A stretch of DNA of 64,000 nucleotides from Chloroflexota bacterium (lineage in GTDB: Bacteria; Chloroflexota; Anaerolineae; UBA2200; JACIWT01): assembly GCA_014360825.1 (NCBI GenBank), contig JACIWT010000009.1, positions 1 through 64,000 on the forward strand. The letters are read 5' to 3'. Position numbers and translations under genes: made by a program. The notes under the pieces were generated by a model. It did no database searches. It saw nothing but the letters and a program-made list of their open reading frames with translations, and was not told where the DNA came from. This document shows positions 40,300 through 48,345 of this stretch, one piece after another (position 1 is the first letter of the stretch; every line of letters begins with the position of its first letter).

Positions 40300-43098
40300 A
40301 TGTCTAACTGGCACCGCTTAGATGTCGCTGACGTGCTAACGGAATTGAGGAGTGACCCAGATGGCGGACTGAGCCAGGTCGAGGCACAACGCCGGTTGGC
40401 CGAGCACGGCGCTAATGAATTGATCGAGCGGGGCCTCAAGAGCCCCTGGCGCATCCTATGGGAGCAACTGACTGGCACGATGGTAGTCATTCTCATCATC
40501 GCTGCCACGATCTCGGTTGCTCTGGGCGACCATAAAGACGCTGCGGCCATCATAGCCATCGTTGTGCTCAATGCCATTCTTGGCTTCACCCAGGAGTACA
40601 GAGCTGAAAGAGCGATAGCAGCCCTCAAAAAACTGGCTGTGCCCACGGTCAGAGTGCGTCGTGACGGCAAGGTGCTGGAGATCTCAGCGCGGGAGTTAGT
40701 GCCCGGGGATGTTATTTTCTTGGAGGCTGGAAATCTCGTGCCAGCCGATGGGCGGGTGCTGGAAAGCGTGAATTTACGCACCCTGGAAGCAACACTGACT
40801 GGTGAGTCTGTGCCGGTGGAAAAGACCCCTCAGGCCATAGAAGAGGAAGAGATCCCCCTTGGCGAACGGCATAACATGGTTTACATGGGCACAGTAGTTA
40901 CTTATGGACGGGGGCTGGCTGTAGTTACTGAAACCGGGATGAACACTGAACTCGGTAGCATTGCTGAAATGATCCAAGTGGTGGGACAAGAACCCACGCC
41001 TCTGCAGCGGCGTTTGGAGCAGTTAGGGCGGGGCTTGGCAGTGGCTGCCCTGGCTATCGTGACCGTAGTCTTTGTCTTGGGCCTGGCACGCGGCGAGGAT
41101 ATGCGGCTAATGCTTTTGACCGCCATCGGCATGGCTGTGGCCGCTGTGCCCGAGGGGTTGCCAGCTGTGGTTACCATCGCCTTGGCTTTGGGTGCCCAGC
41201 GGATGCTGCGACGGAACGCGCTCATTCGTAAATTGCCGGCTGTGGAAACACTTGGTTCTGTTACGGTCATTTGCTCCGACAAGACCGGCACCTTGACGGA
41301 AAATCGCATGACCGTCACTGTGCTGGATGTGGCCGGACACCCGGCGGTGAACCTGGACGAGCAACTGTACCGGGGACAGCCGGTGTTGCGCCCAGAAAGT
41401 CCACTAACCCTTGTGGGTACTCGCAGCCTTGGTTCGTCCGAAGGTACAGAACCAACCTCCCAGTGTCTGGATCCCACCCTGACTCTGCTGCTAATCGGTG
41501 GTGCTCTATGCAACGATGCGATGTTAGAGCAAGATGTGAACTCCCCGGGACAATTTCGCGCCATAGGAGATCCCACCGAGGGAGCGCTGGTGGTGGCTGC
41601 CGCCCAATTTGGATTGTGGAAAGCCCACTTAGAGCAGATCCTGCCCCGTGTGGCCGAGGTGCCTTTCACGTCGGAGCGCAAGCGGATGACTACAGTTCAT
41701 CAGATCCTTGCTTCAGATAACTCGATTCTGAATGTCTCAATGGATCTTGGACAATGGTCGTTTCTTGCTCTCAGTAAGGGTGCTGTGGATAGCCTATTGG
41801 AAATATCGAACCAGGTGTGGGTTGATTGCCGTGCCGAACCTATGACTAACGGCTGGCGTGGGCGGATCATCACTGCCAATAATCGACTGGCCCAGAACGG
41901 TATGCGAGTGTTAGGGGTTGCCTTCCGGCTTTTGCCAACAATTCCTCGAGAGAACTCTGAGGCTGAACTGGAGCGCGGTATGGTTTTCGTGGGCCTCATC
42001 GGCATGATTGACCCACCACGACCTGAAGTGAAAACAGCCATCGCCACCTGCAAAGAGGCCGGCATCCGAGCCATGATGATCACCGGCGATCACCCTTTAA
42101 CAGCGCTGCACATCGCCCAAGAACTAAAGATCGCTGATGGCACCCAGCGCGTGGTCACAGGGGCAGAGTTGAGTCGCATGTCAGTGGAGGACCTGGAGAA
42201 GATCGTCGAGGGGGTGGCCGTCTACGCTAGGGTCTCGCCAGAGCACAAATTGAAGATAGTACAGGCTTTGCAAAACAGGGGGCATATTACCGCCATGACA
42301 GGCGATGGGGTCAACGACGCCCCAGCGCTCAAAAAGGCCGATATCGGCGTGGCTATGGGCATCACCGGCACCGATGTCTCCAAAGAGGCAGCGGACATGG
42401 TGCTACTAGATGATAATTTTGCCACTATAGTGGCTGCGGTGAAAGAGGGCCGCGTCGTCTATGACAATATCCGCAAGTTCATAAAGTACACTATGACTTC
42501 CAACTCTGGCGAGATTTGGACGATGCTATTAGCGCCCTTCTTGGGCATGCCGTTACCTTTGTTGCCACTACAGATCTTGTGGATCAATCTCGTTACCGAC
42601 GGCCTGCCCGGACTGGCCTTAACCGTTGAACCAGCCGAGCGGGACACCATGCGTCGGCCACCCTATCACCCTCAGGAGAATATCTTCGGCCGCGGTATGG
42701 GCCGGCATATCCTCTGGGTTGGCTTTCTCATGGGGTTAGTATCCTTGGGCTTGGGCTTCTGGGCGTGGCATACGGCGCGTCCCACGTGGCAGACTATGGT
42801 CTTCGTCACCCTCACCCTATCGCAGATGGGACACGTTTTGGCTATCCGCTCAGCGCAAGATTCCCTGTTTCGTATTGGTCTACGATCCAACAAAGCGCTG
42901 TTGGGGGCAGTACTGTTGACGTTCGTCTTGCAACTGCTGGTGGTATATGTGCCCCTTCTTCAAGGTGTGTTCAAAACAGTGGCCCTGCCACTTAGAGACC
43001 TGGCCATCAGCCTGATCCTAAGCATGGTAGTCTTCTGGGCAGTGGAATTGGAGAAGTTCATCTTGCGACGCGCCGGGGGCCGCCAAACTGCCAAATAA
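40300..43098 (+). CDS. Cation-transporting P-type ATPase (Ca2+/SERCA-like, P2A)
   Basis: This 932-residue ion pump has the actuator loop LTGESVPVEK, the phosphorylated Asp in CSDKTGTLTENRMT, the nucleotide-domain segment PFTSERKRMTTVH and the hinge MTGDGVNDAPALKKADIG. M4 carries AAVPEGLPAVVTIALALG, the PEGLPA ion-site motif shared by Ca2+ and Na+/K+ pumps. There are ten predicted membrane helices. The N-terminal domain (SNWHRLDVADVLTELRSDPD) is the usual cation ATPase cap. Ca2+ is the likeliest ion; Na+ cannot be excluded. It stands alone, with the converging pst genes downstream. Confidence 0.93.
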   Translation: MSNWHRLDVADVLTELRSDPDGGLSQVEAQRRLAEHGANELIERGLKSPWRILWEQLTGTMVVILIIAATISVALGDHKDAAAIIAIVVLNAILGFTQEYRAERAIAALKKLAVPTVRVRRDGKVLEISARELVPGDVIFLEAGNLVPADGRVLESVNLRTLEATLTGESVPVEKTPQAIEEEEIPLGERHNMVYMGTVVTYGRGLAVVTETGMNTELGSIAEMIQVVGQEPTPLQRRLEQLGRGLAVAALAIVTVVFVLGLARGEDMRLMLLTAIGMAVAAVPEGLPAVVTIALALGAQRMLRRNALIRKLPAVETLGSVTVICSDKTGTLTENRMTVTVLDVAGHPAVNLDEQLYRGQPVLRPESPLTLVGTRSLGSSEGTEPTSQCLDPTLTLLLIGGALCNDAMLEQDVNSPGQFRAIGDPTEGALVVAAAQFGLWKAHLEQILPRVAEVPFTSERKRMTTVHQILASDNSILNVSMDLGQWSFLALSKGAVDSLLEISNQVWVDCRAEPMTNGWRGRIITANNRLAQNGMRVLGVAFRLLPTIPRENSEAELERGMVFVGLIGMIDPPRPEVKTAIATCKEAGIRAMMITGDHPLTALHIAQELKIADGTQRVVTGAELSRMSVEDLEKIVEGVAVYARVSPEHKLKIVQALQNRGHITAMTGDGVNDAPALKKADIGVAMGITGTDVSKEAADMVLLDDNFATIVAAVKEGRVVYDNIRKFIKYTMTSNSGEIWTMLLAPFLGMPLPLLPLQILWINLVTDGLPGLALTVEPAERDTMRRPPYHPQENIFGRGMGRHILWVGFLMGLVSLGLGFWAWHTARPTWQTMVFVTLTLSQMGHVLAIRSAQDSLFRIGLRSNKALLGAVLLTFVLQLLVVYVPLLQGVFKTVALPLRDLAISLILSMVVFWAVELEKFILRRAGGRQTAK

Positions 43099-43217
43099 CT
43101 TCAGGAGTGGATCTTGGCTTACGTAGAATTTGGCTGATCGCGGCCTTGGAATAACAGTAGTGTAAATATAATCGGACACGTTAAGCAGACGGCAAGTGGG
43201 TCGCAGGCTCTGATGTA

Positions 43218-43991
43218 TTAGCCGAACCTGCCGGTTACGTAATCCTCCGTTCTTCGATCCCGGGGCCGGATGAAAATCCCCTCGCTATCTCCGCATTCTA
43301 CCAGTTCCCCACTCAGCAGGAAGGCCGCTCGGTCGGCCATACGCGCTCCCTGTTGCACACTATGTGGCACGAGGATAATAGTATAGTCGCGCTTCAACTG
43401 GCGCAGCGACTCTTCCACTTTGGCGGTAGAAATAGGATCGAGGCCCGAAGTGGGGTTGTCCAGAAGGATTACTTCGGGCCGGACTGCAAGGACCCTTGCC
43501 AGGCATAACCGTTGCTGCTGTCCACCTGATAATTCAGCGGCGGGGGCATCCAGTCGGTCTTTGACCTCATCCCACAGGGCGGCTGCCTCGAGAGCGGAGC
43601 GCAGGCGCAGTTCCAACTCTACCCGATCATGCACACCACTTAACTTGGGCCCATAGATTATGTTGGCCCGGATGGAGCCCGGCAGCGGGATAGGCAAAGC
43701 GAATACCATACCCACGCGGCGGCGCAATCCCACTACGTCGAAGCCTGGGGCATAAATGTCCTCGTCATCCAGCAAGATTTGACCCGACATCTGGGTGCCA
43801 TATTCTAAATCATTCAGCCTGTTCAACAAGCGCAATAAGGTGGACTTGCCCGCCTGGGCAGGACCGAACAGGACTGTGATCTGCCGCGGGTAGATATCCA
43901 GATTGATGTTCTTTAAGACCAACCCGTTGCCGTACGAATAGGAGAGGTTTTCGATATGAATCTTAGGTTTTGGCGTGATAACGTCCGTCAC
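43218..43991 (-). CDS. pstB: Phosphate ABC transporter ATP-binding protein, degenerate copy
   Basis: This 257-residue PstB-like ATPase keeps Walker A (GPAQAGKST), the signature [16 protein letters not shown] and the H-loop His (ILVPHSVQQGAR). Two catalytic positions differ from the family. The Walker B Glu is Asn (ILLDNPTSGLDP instead of LLMDEPTS), and the Q-loop Gln is Ala (MVFALPIPLPGSI instead of MVFQ.PNPFP.SI). ATP binding may remain but hydrolysis at this site should be poor. It follows pstS-pstC-pstA in the same direction. A second, intact PstB is encoded divergently at 46857, suggesting a heterodimeric ATPase with one active site. Confidence 0.9.
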   Translation of the reverse strand: MTDVITPKPKIHIENLSYSYGNGLVLKNINLDIYPRQITVLFGPAQAGKSTLLRLLNRLNDLEYGTQMSGQILLDDEDIYAPGFDVVGLRRRVGMVFALPIPLPGSIRANIIYGPKLSGVHDRVELELRLRSALEAAALWDEVKDRLDAPAAELSGGQQQRLCLARVLAVRPEVILLDNPTSGLDPISTAKVEESLRQLKRDYTIILVPHSVQQGARMADRAAFLLSGELVECGDSEGIFIRPRDRRTEDYVTGRFG

Positions 43992-44004
43992 CGAGTTGCC
44001 TCTA

Positions 44005-44853
44005 CTACCACTGACGTCGTCTACGGAAGTAACTGCGTACCAGAGTGGCCACTAGGTTCAGAGATAAAACCAAGGCGAGTAGTACCAAAGCAGTCCCATA
44101 TTGGATCTGCAAGGGCATACCAGGCACCTGCGTTGCGATCACGTACAGATGGTAGGGTAGAGCCATCGTTTGATCGAAAAGGGAATGAGGTAGGCGCGGG
44201 AGGTAGAAGGCCGCCACTGTGAATAGGATAGGCGCTGTCTCGCCGGCTGCGCGCTCTAAGCCCAGGATAACCCCTGTTATAATGCCGGGGAGGGCATGTG
44301 GTAAGACCTGGTAGCGGATGGTTTGCCAGCGGGTGCCTCCCAAAGAAATGCTGACCACGCGAAAAGCCTGGGGCACCGAGAGAATTGCTTCCTCCGCCGT
44401 ACTCACTACTACGGGTACGGTCATCAATCCCAAAGTCAATGAGCCAGCGATGATAGAAGTGCCCAGGTTCATGAAAAGTACGAAGAGACCTAAACCAAAG
44501 AGACCATAGACAATGGAAGGGATGCCAGCCAAGTTGATGATGGAGAGGCGAATCAGTCGAGTGAGCCAGTTGTCACGGGCGTATTCAGCCAGATAAATCG
44601 CTGTGGCGATGCCCAGGGGGATGGCGGCGATAGCCGTGCCAAAGGTGAGTATTACTGTGCCTACAATCGCTGGCAAGATGCCGCCTTCCCTCATTCCTGC
44701 GCGAGGCATCGAGGTCAGAAATTCCCAATTAATGGCTGTTGCGCCGTGATAGAAAATGACGCCGATTACCAAGACGATGGGGACGACCACGATTATCGCG
44801 GTCAGGGTCAGCAAAGCAAAAGCAATTTTTTGTGTAGTGTATCGAGATACCAT
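44005..44853 (-). CDS. pstA: Phosphate ABC transporter permease PstA
   Basis: This 282-residue inner-membrane subunit has six predicted helices. The permease coupling segment is GVILGLERAAGETAPILFTV (EAA-type loop). The N-terminal helix is followed by the periplasmic segment YHGATAINWEFLTSMPRAGM and GGILPAIVGTVILTFGTAI. It follows pstC by seven bases. It is a standard member of the Pst importer with no oddities seen. Confidence 0.94.
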   Translation of the reverse strand: MVSRYTTQKIAFALLTLTAIIVVVPIVLVIGVIFYHGATAINWEFLTSMPRAGMREGGILPAIVGTVILTFGTAIAAIPLGIATAIYLAEYARDNWLTRLIRLSIINLAGIPSIVYGLFGLGLFVLFMNLGTSIIAGSLTLGLMTVPVVVSTAEEAILSVPQAFRVVSISLGGTRWQTIRYQVLPHALPGIITGVILGLERAAGETAPILFTVAAFYLPRLPHSLFDQTMALPYHLYVIATQVPGMPLQIQYGTALVLLALVLSLNLVATLVRSYFRRRRQW

Positions 44854-44860
44854 GTTTCCC

Positions 44861-45811
44861 CTAACGCATCAAACGCCCGCCGCGACGCTCCCGCGCACCG
44901 ATGGTCAAGAGCGATGCGATGGCATTGACAATGAATGTGAGCACAAACAAAACCAGTCCGATGACGAAGAGCACGTGGTAATGAGTACTACCTCGGGCCA
45001 CTTCCCCCATTTCGGCAGCGATGGTGGCCGTCATCGTGCGCACTGGGCGCAGGATGGCATCCAGTTCCATTGGCATGCGAGCGGCGTTGCCGGTGACCAT
45101 CATGACGGCCATGGTCTCACCCACCACGCGTCCAATACCCAACATAATGGCGACCAAGATGCCAGAACGCGCTGCTGGCACAATCACTCGCCAGATAGTT
45201 TGCCACTGTGTAGCGCCCAATGCGTAGGCACCATCGCGATAAGTCGTGGGTACGGCGTCCAGAGCATCCTCTGCTATCGTAATGATGGTAGGTAGTGCCA
45301 TGTACGCCAGCATCAAAGAGCCAGTCAGGGCAGTCAGGCCTGTGGGTATACCAAGTTCTTGTCTTATCAAGGGGGCGACCGCCACCATACCCAGGAAGCC
45401 CAGCACCACAGACGGCACTCCCGCTATCACTTCGATGAGCGGCTTGAGTATCTCACGGAGCCAGCGGGGCGCGATCTCTGCGACAAAGATAGCAGTTGCT
45501 AAACCTAAGGGCACGGCGATGACTACTGCCCCAGCGGTTACTAAGAGCGAACCGAGAACCAGTGGCAAGATGCCGTAGATGCCAAAGATGGGGTACCAAC
45601 GCTGGCCCAGGAGTACACGCCACGAGGTTTGCCAAAATGCTGGAGCCCCCTCAAGAAGTAAGAATGCCAGGATCAAGGCAACGAAGCCGATCGTGGAGAC
45701 ACCTGCCACGCGAATCAGCGACTCAATGGCAAATTCGCGCCAGTGAACGGGTAACTGTTTGGCCAAGCGCTGGTTTGGAATATTGCTGTCTGGTTCCAGA
45801 TGCACGGTCAT
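44861..45811 (-). CDS. pstC: Phosphate ABC transporter permease PstC
   Basis: This 316-residue inner-membrane subunit has six predicted helices and the coupling loop IMLGIGRVVGETMAVMMVTG. It has GSLLVTAGAVVIAVPLGLAT and LEVIAGVPSVVLGFLG-type Pst permease blocks. I chose the ATG at 45811, which overlaps the pstS stop as ATGA and gives a short cytoplasmic N-terminus; a longer upstream extension reads through pstS and is not plausible. Confidence 0.94.
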   Translation of the reverse strand: MTVHLEPDSNIPNQRLAKQLPVHWREFAIESLIRVAGVSTIGFVALILAFLLLEGAPAFWQTSWRVLLGQRWYPIFGIYGILPLVLGSLLVTAGAVVIAVPLGLATAIFVAEIAPRWLREILKPLIEVIAGVPSVVLGFLGMVAVAPLIRQELGIPTGLTALTGSLMLAYMALPTIITIAEDALDAVPTTYRDGAYALGATQWQTIWRVIVPAARSGILVAIMLGIGRVVGETMAVMMVTGNAARMPMELDAILRPVRTMTATIAAEMGEVARGSTHYHVLFVIGLVLFVLTFIVNAIASLLTIGARERRGGRLMR

Positions 45812-46704
45812 TCCTTCTCTTCTGCGAGAGGGACAAAGCCCAGTTCTGCTACAATCGCTTGCCCTTCTGGACCACGAATCCAATCCAAATAGTCCCGGAT
45901 AGCGCCAGTTGGTTCGCCCGCCGTATACATATACAAGAAACGGGCGATGGGATAGGACCCATCCTTCACTGTAGTTGCGTTAGGCAGGACGAATGGTCCA
46001 GCCGCTGATACGCCGACGGCAATGACTTTCTGGTCTGGGGTAACATAGCCGAGCCCATCGTAGCCAATAGCGTTGGGGTTTTGACGTATCTCATTGCTGA
46101 TACCTTCGGAAGAGGGCATCAGTAGTGTATCGGGCGAGAACAGGGCATTGTTATCCGGTTGTCCCTTGCGGATCACCGTCTCCAAGAAATAGACGTGTGT
46201 GCCGGAATTCGATTCCCGAGATAGTAGCACGATGGGCCGATTTTCCCCACCTACCTGACTCCAATTGGTGATAGCTCCAGTGAAGATATCGGAGATCTGA
46301 TCAATGGTGAGCCGATCCACAGGATTACTGGGGTGAACAACTACCGCAATGGCATCGCCTGCTACGGTATGTTCCACAGGCTCGATGCCATTGGCCCGCG
46401 CCTCCGCCTTTTCCTCGGGTTTCATCTCTCGGGAAGCGTTGGCGATATCCGCCGTTCGGTTGATGAGTGCTGCAATCCCAGTACCTGACCCGCCGCCGGT
46501 GACGGCGATACGTATCTCAGGGTGTTTGGCAGTGTACGCCTCTGCCCAGGCCAGTGCCAAATTCACCATCGTATCGGAGCCTTTGTTTTGGATGGTTTGA
46601 GCAGCTCCTGGGGTGGGGCTAGTTCCCTCAGGAACACGACAGGCGGAGAGAGCCAGACAAAAGATCATGCAGGCCCATATCCCTCGTATCGGGGTGGATT
46701 TCAT
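45808..46704 (-). CDS. pstS: Phosphate-binding lipoprotein PstS
   Basis: This 298-residue periplasmic/surface binding protein has a lipoprotein signal (MKSTPIRGIWACMIFCLALS with lipobox LSAC). The phosphate-binding loops are IQNKGSDTMVNLALAWAEAY, AVTGGGSGTGIAALINRTAD and LLSRESNSGTHVYFLE. The start is the ATG at 46704, with GGAGG twelve bases upstream. It is the first gene of pstS-C-A-B. A near-consensus promoter with a small dyad overlaps its -35 region, shared with the divergent pstB promoter region. Confidence 0.94.
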   Translation of the reverse strand: MKSTPIRGIWACMIFCLALSACRVPEGTSPTPGAAQTIQNKGSDTMVNLALAWAEAYTAKHPEIRIAVTGGGSGTGIAALINRTADIANASREMKPEEKAEARANGIEPVEHTVAGDAIAVVVHPSNPVDRLTIDQISDIFTGAITNWSQVGGENRPIVLLSRESNSGTHVYFLETVIRKGQPDNNALFSPDTLLMPSSEGISNEIRQNPNAIGYDGLGYVTPDQKVIAVGVSAAGPFVLPNATTVKDGSYPIARFLYMYTAGEPTGAIRDYLDWIRGPEGQAIVAELGFVPLAEEKE

Positions 46705-46744
46705 ACGCTGAGATGGCCTCCGTTGGCTCTGTGGAACTAATACC

Positions 46745-46774
46745 ATTATACCACGCCCCTCCGTTGACGGTCAA
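46745..46774 (-). promoter_or_regulatory. pstS promoter with dyad at -35
   Basis: Minus strand: TTGACC (46769-46774), 18-base spacer, TATAAT (46745-46750). The perfect dyad TTGAC-G-GTCAA covers 46764-46774, overlapping the -35 box, and could be a regulator site. Confidence 0.7.
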
Positions 46775-46809
46775 AGTAGCGGCTGCGCTGCGGAGCCCAG
46801 TTCGCAATG

Positions 46810-46838
46810 TTGCCGATTAAGATGAGCGAGGCTATAAT
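46810..46838 (+). promoter_or_regulatory. Promoter of divergent pstB
   Basis: TTGCCG (46810-46815), 17-base spacer, TATAAT (46833-46838), 18 bases before the start codon. Confidence 0.75.
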
Positions 46839-46856
46839 TAAAGGCCCAGAACACTG

Positions 46857-47627
46857 ATGAACCGACAGCCTATGATTGAGAAAATCCAAGTGTGCCATCT
46901 AAACTTTTATTATGGCAGTTTCCAGGCACTGCGAGATATCAGCATGCCGATTTTGGAACGCCAGATCACTGCTCTGATCGGCCCCTCTGGGTGTGGCAAG
47001 TCCACATTTCTGCGCTGTCTCAACCGGATGAACGATACGATTCCGGGGACGAGAGTCGAGGGCGAGGTTCTCTTAGATGGCAAAAATGTTTATGCCCCCG
47101 ATGTCGATGTAGTGCAATTGCGCCAACGGCTGGGAATGGTATTCCAGCGCCCGAATCCTTTCCCGCAGTCGGTGTTTGATAACGTCGCGTTTGGTCCGCG
47201 GGTGTTGGGCCTGGATCGCCAGGAGAGTTTGGAGGACATCGTGGAGCGTAGCCTGCGAGGGGCGTCCCTCTGGGACGAGGTGAAGGATAACCTTCGCCGC
47301 TCGGCTCTGTCGCTGACCGGCGGGCAACAACAGCGCCTCTGCATCGCCCGGGTTTTGGCAGTAAAGCCCGAGGTAATTTTGATGGACGAGCCTTGCTCGG
47401 CCTTGGACCCCGTTGCCACGTTGCGCATTGAGGAATTGATGCGCGAGTTGGCCCGCGATTACACCATCGTTATCGTTACTCATAATATGCAACAAGCAGC
47501 GCGGGTTTCCGATTGGACTGGTTTCTTCTGGCTGGGGGAACTGGTAGAATACGGACCCACGAAACGGATCTTCACCAATCCCGAAAGGCAGATGACCAGC
47601 GATTACATCACGGGCAGACATGGCTGA
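46857..47627 (+). CDS. pstB: Phosphate ABC transporter ATP-binding protein, intact copy
   Basis: This 256-residue ATPase has all expected motifs: Walker [11 protein letters not shown]-loop [20 protein letters not shown], signature [16 protein letters not shown], Walker [14 protein letters not shown] with catalytic Glu, and H-loop [15 protein letters not shown]. It is transcribed divergently from pstS with its own promoter. Its partner could be itself or the degenerate PstB at 43218; the latter would give an asymmetric ATPase. The start ATG at 46857 is 18 bases from the -10 box, so the leader is very short and no ribosome site is seen. An in-frame ATG at 46872 is possible. Confidence 0.94.
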   Translation: MNRQPMIEKIQVCHLNFYYGSFQALRDISMPILERQITALIGPSGCGKSTFLRCLNRMNDTIPGTRVEGEVLLDGKNVYAPDVDVVQLRQRLGMVFQRPNPFPQSVFDNVAFGPRVLGLDRQESLEDIVERSLRGASLWDEVKDNLRRSALSLTGGQQQRLCIARVLAVKPEVILMDEPCSALDPVATLRIEELMRELARDYTIVIVTHNMQQAARVSDWTGFFWLGELVEYGPTKRIFTNPERQMTSDYITGRHG

Positions 47628-47676
47628 GTCGCCTTGGCAGTAGGCTGAAAAAGGCGGACTCCTGAGTCGTGGGGTT

Positions 47677-48204
47677 TCATTCGTTGCTCAACCAATGCCG
47701 AAAACGTTCGGCCAGGAGTCCTATTTGGCGCAATGCTTTCCACATTGCCTCGTCCCAGATATTGCCGTGCGTCAACTCGCTGATCTCCCGGGCCTGCATC
47801 AATCGCTCCCAGTGGGTAACAATAAAAGTGATGCGCCGCCATTTATCGCTGACAATCGGGTGAGGGAGGCGGCGCAATTCCCCGAGATGCACTTTGTAAT
47901 ACAGATTGTGAGCCCGGGGATGGCTTAGTTCATCCGGGAACAGATCGAGCCTTTTAACGGTTTCCCACATTTGGGCTTCCGCGCAGTAATGAATGGCCCA
48001 CTTTTCGTCCTGAAAGGCGCGGGTGTGGTAGAAAGCAATGATTGGCGCACCTATGGCCCGCCGGGGTACACGCTGTACCGGTATGCGATACCAGTGTTCA
48101 TTGCAGAGGATAGCGAAATCCCGCCAATTGTTCACGACGGCTACGAGAACGGTGTCATACTTGTCGTGTGCATCTGGCGAGATCACCGGGGCATCTTCCC
48201 GCAT
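47677..48204 (-). CDS. Protein of unknown function
   Basis: This 175-residue protein has recognisable blocks HWYRIPVQRVPRRAIGAPII, then AFYHTRAFQDEKWAIHYCAE and LYYKVHLGELRRLPHPIVSD. The last ends a beta-rich core, followed by a helical tail (EAMWKALRQIGLLAERFRHW). This combination looks like a conserved module I have seen only in unassigned proteins, sometimes next to nuclease-like domains. No catalytic residues can be named. It converges on pstB and is divergent from the ABC-F gene. No signal peptide. Confidence 0.8.
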   Translation of the reverse strand: MREDAPVISPDAHDKYDTVLVAVVNNWRDFAILCNEHWYRIPVQRVPRRAIGAPIIAFYHTRAFQDEKWAIHYCAEAQMWETVKRLDLFPDELSHPRAHNLYYKVHLGELRRLPHPIVSDKWRRITFIVTHWERLMQAREISELTHGNIWDEAMWKALRQIGLLAERFRHWLSNE

Positions 48205-48271
48205 ATTTTAGCCGCCCACATTCTTAGCCAGTGATTGCTCGCTCACGTCTATTCTAACTTCGGTACCGTCA

Positions 48272-48302
48272 CTTGTCAATGTGGCGAGGTGTTGTGCTAT
48301 AA
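48272..48302 (+). promoter_or_regulatory. Probable promoter of the ABC-F operon
   Basis: TTGTCA (48272-48277) and TATAAT (48297-48302) with a long 19-base spacer, 43 bases before the TTG start. Confidence 0.5.
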
Positions 48303-48345
48303 TCTATTTACTCCCAGAATATAGCCTCGGATTGAGGGGTACATT

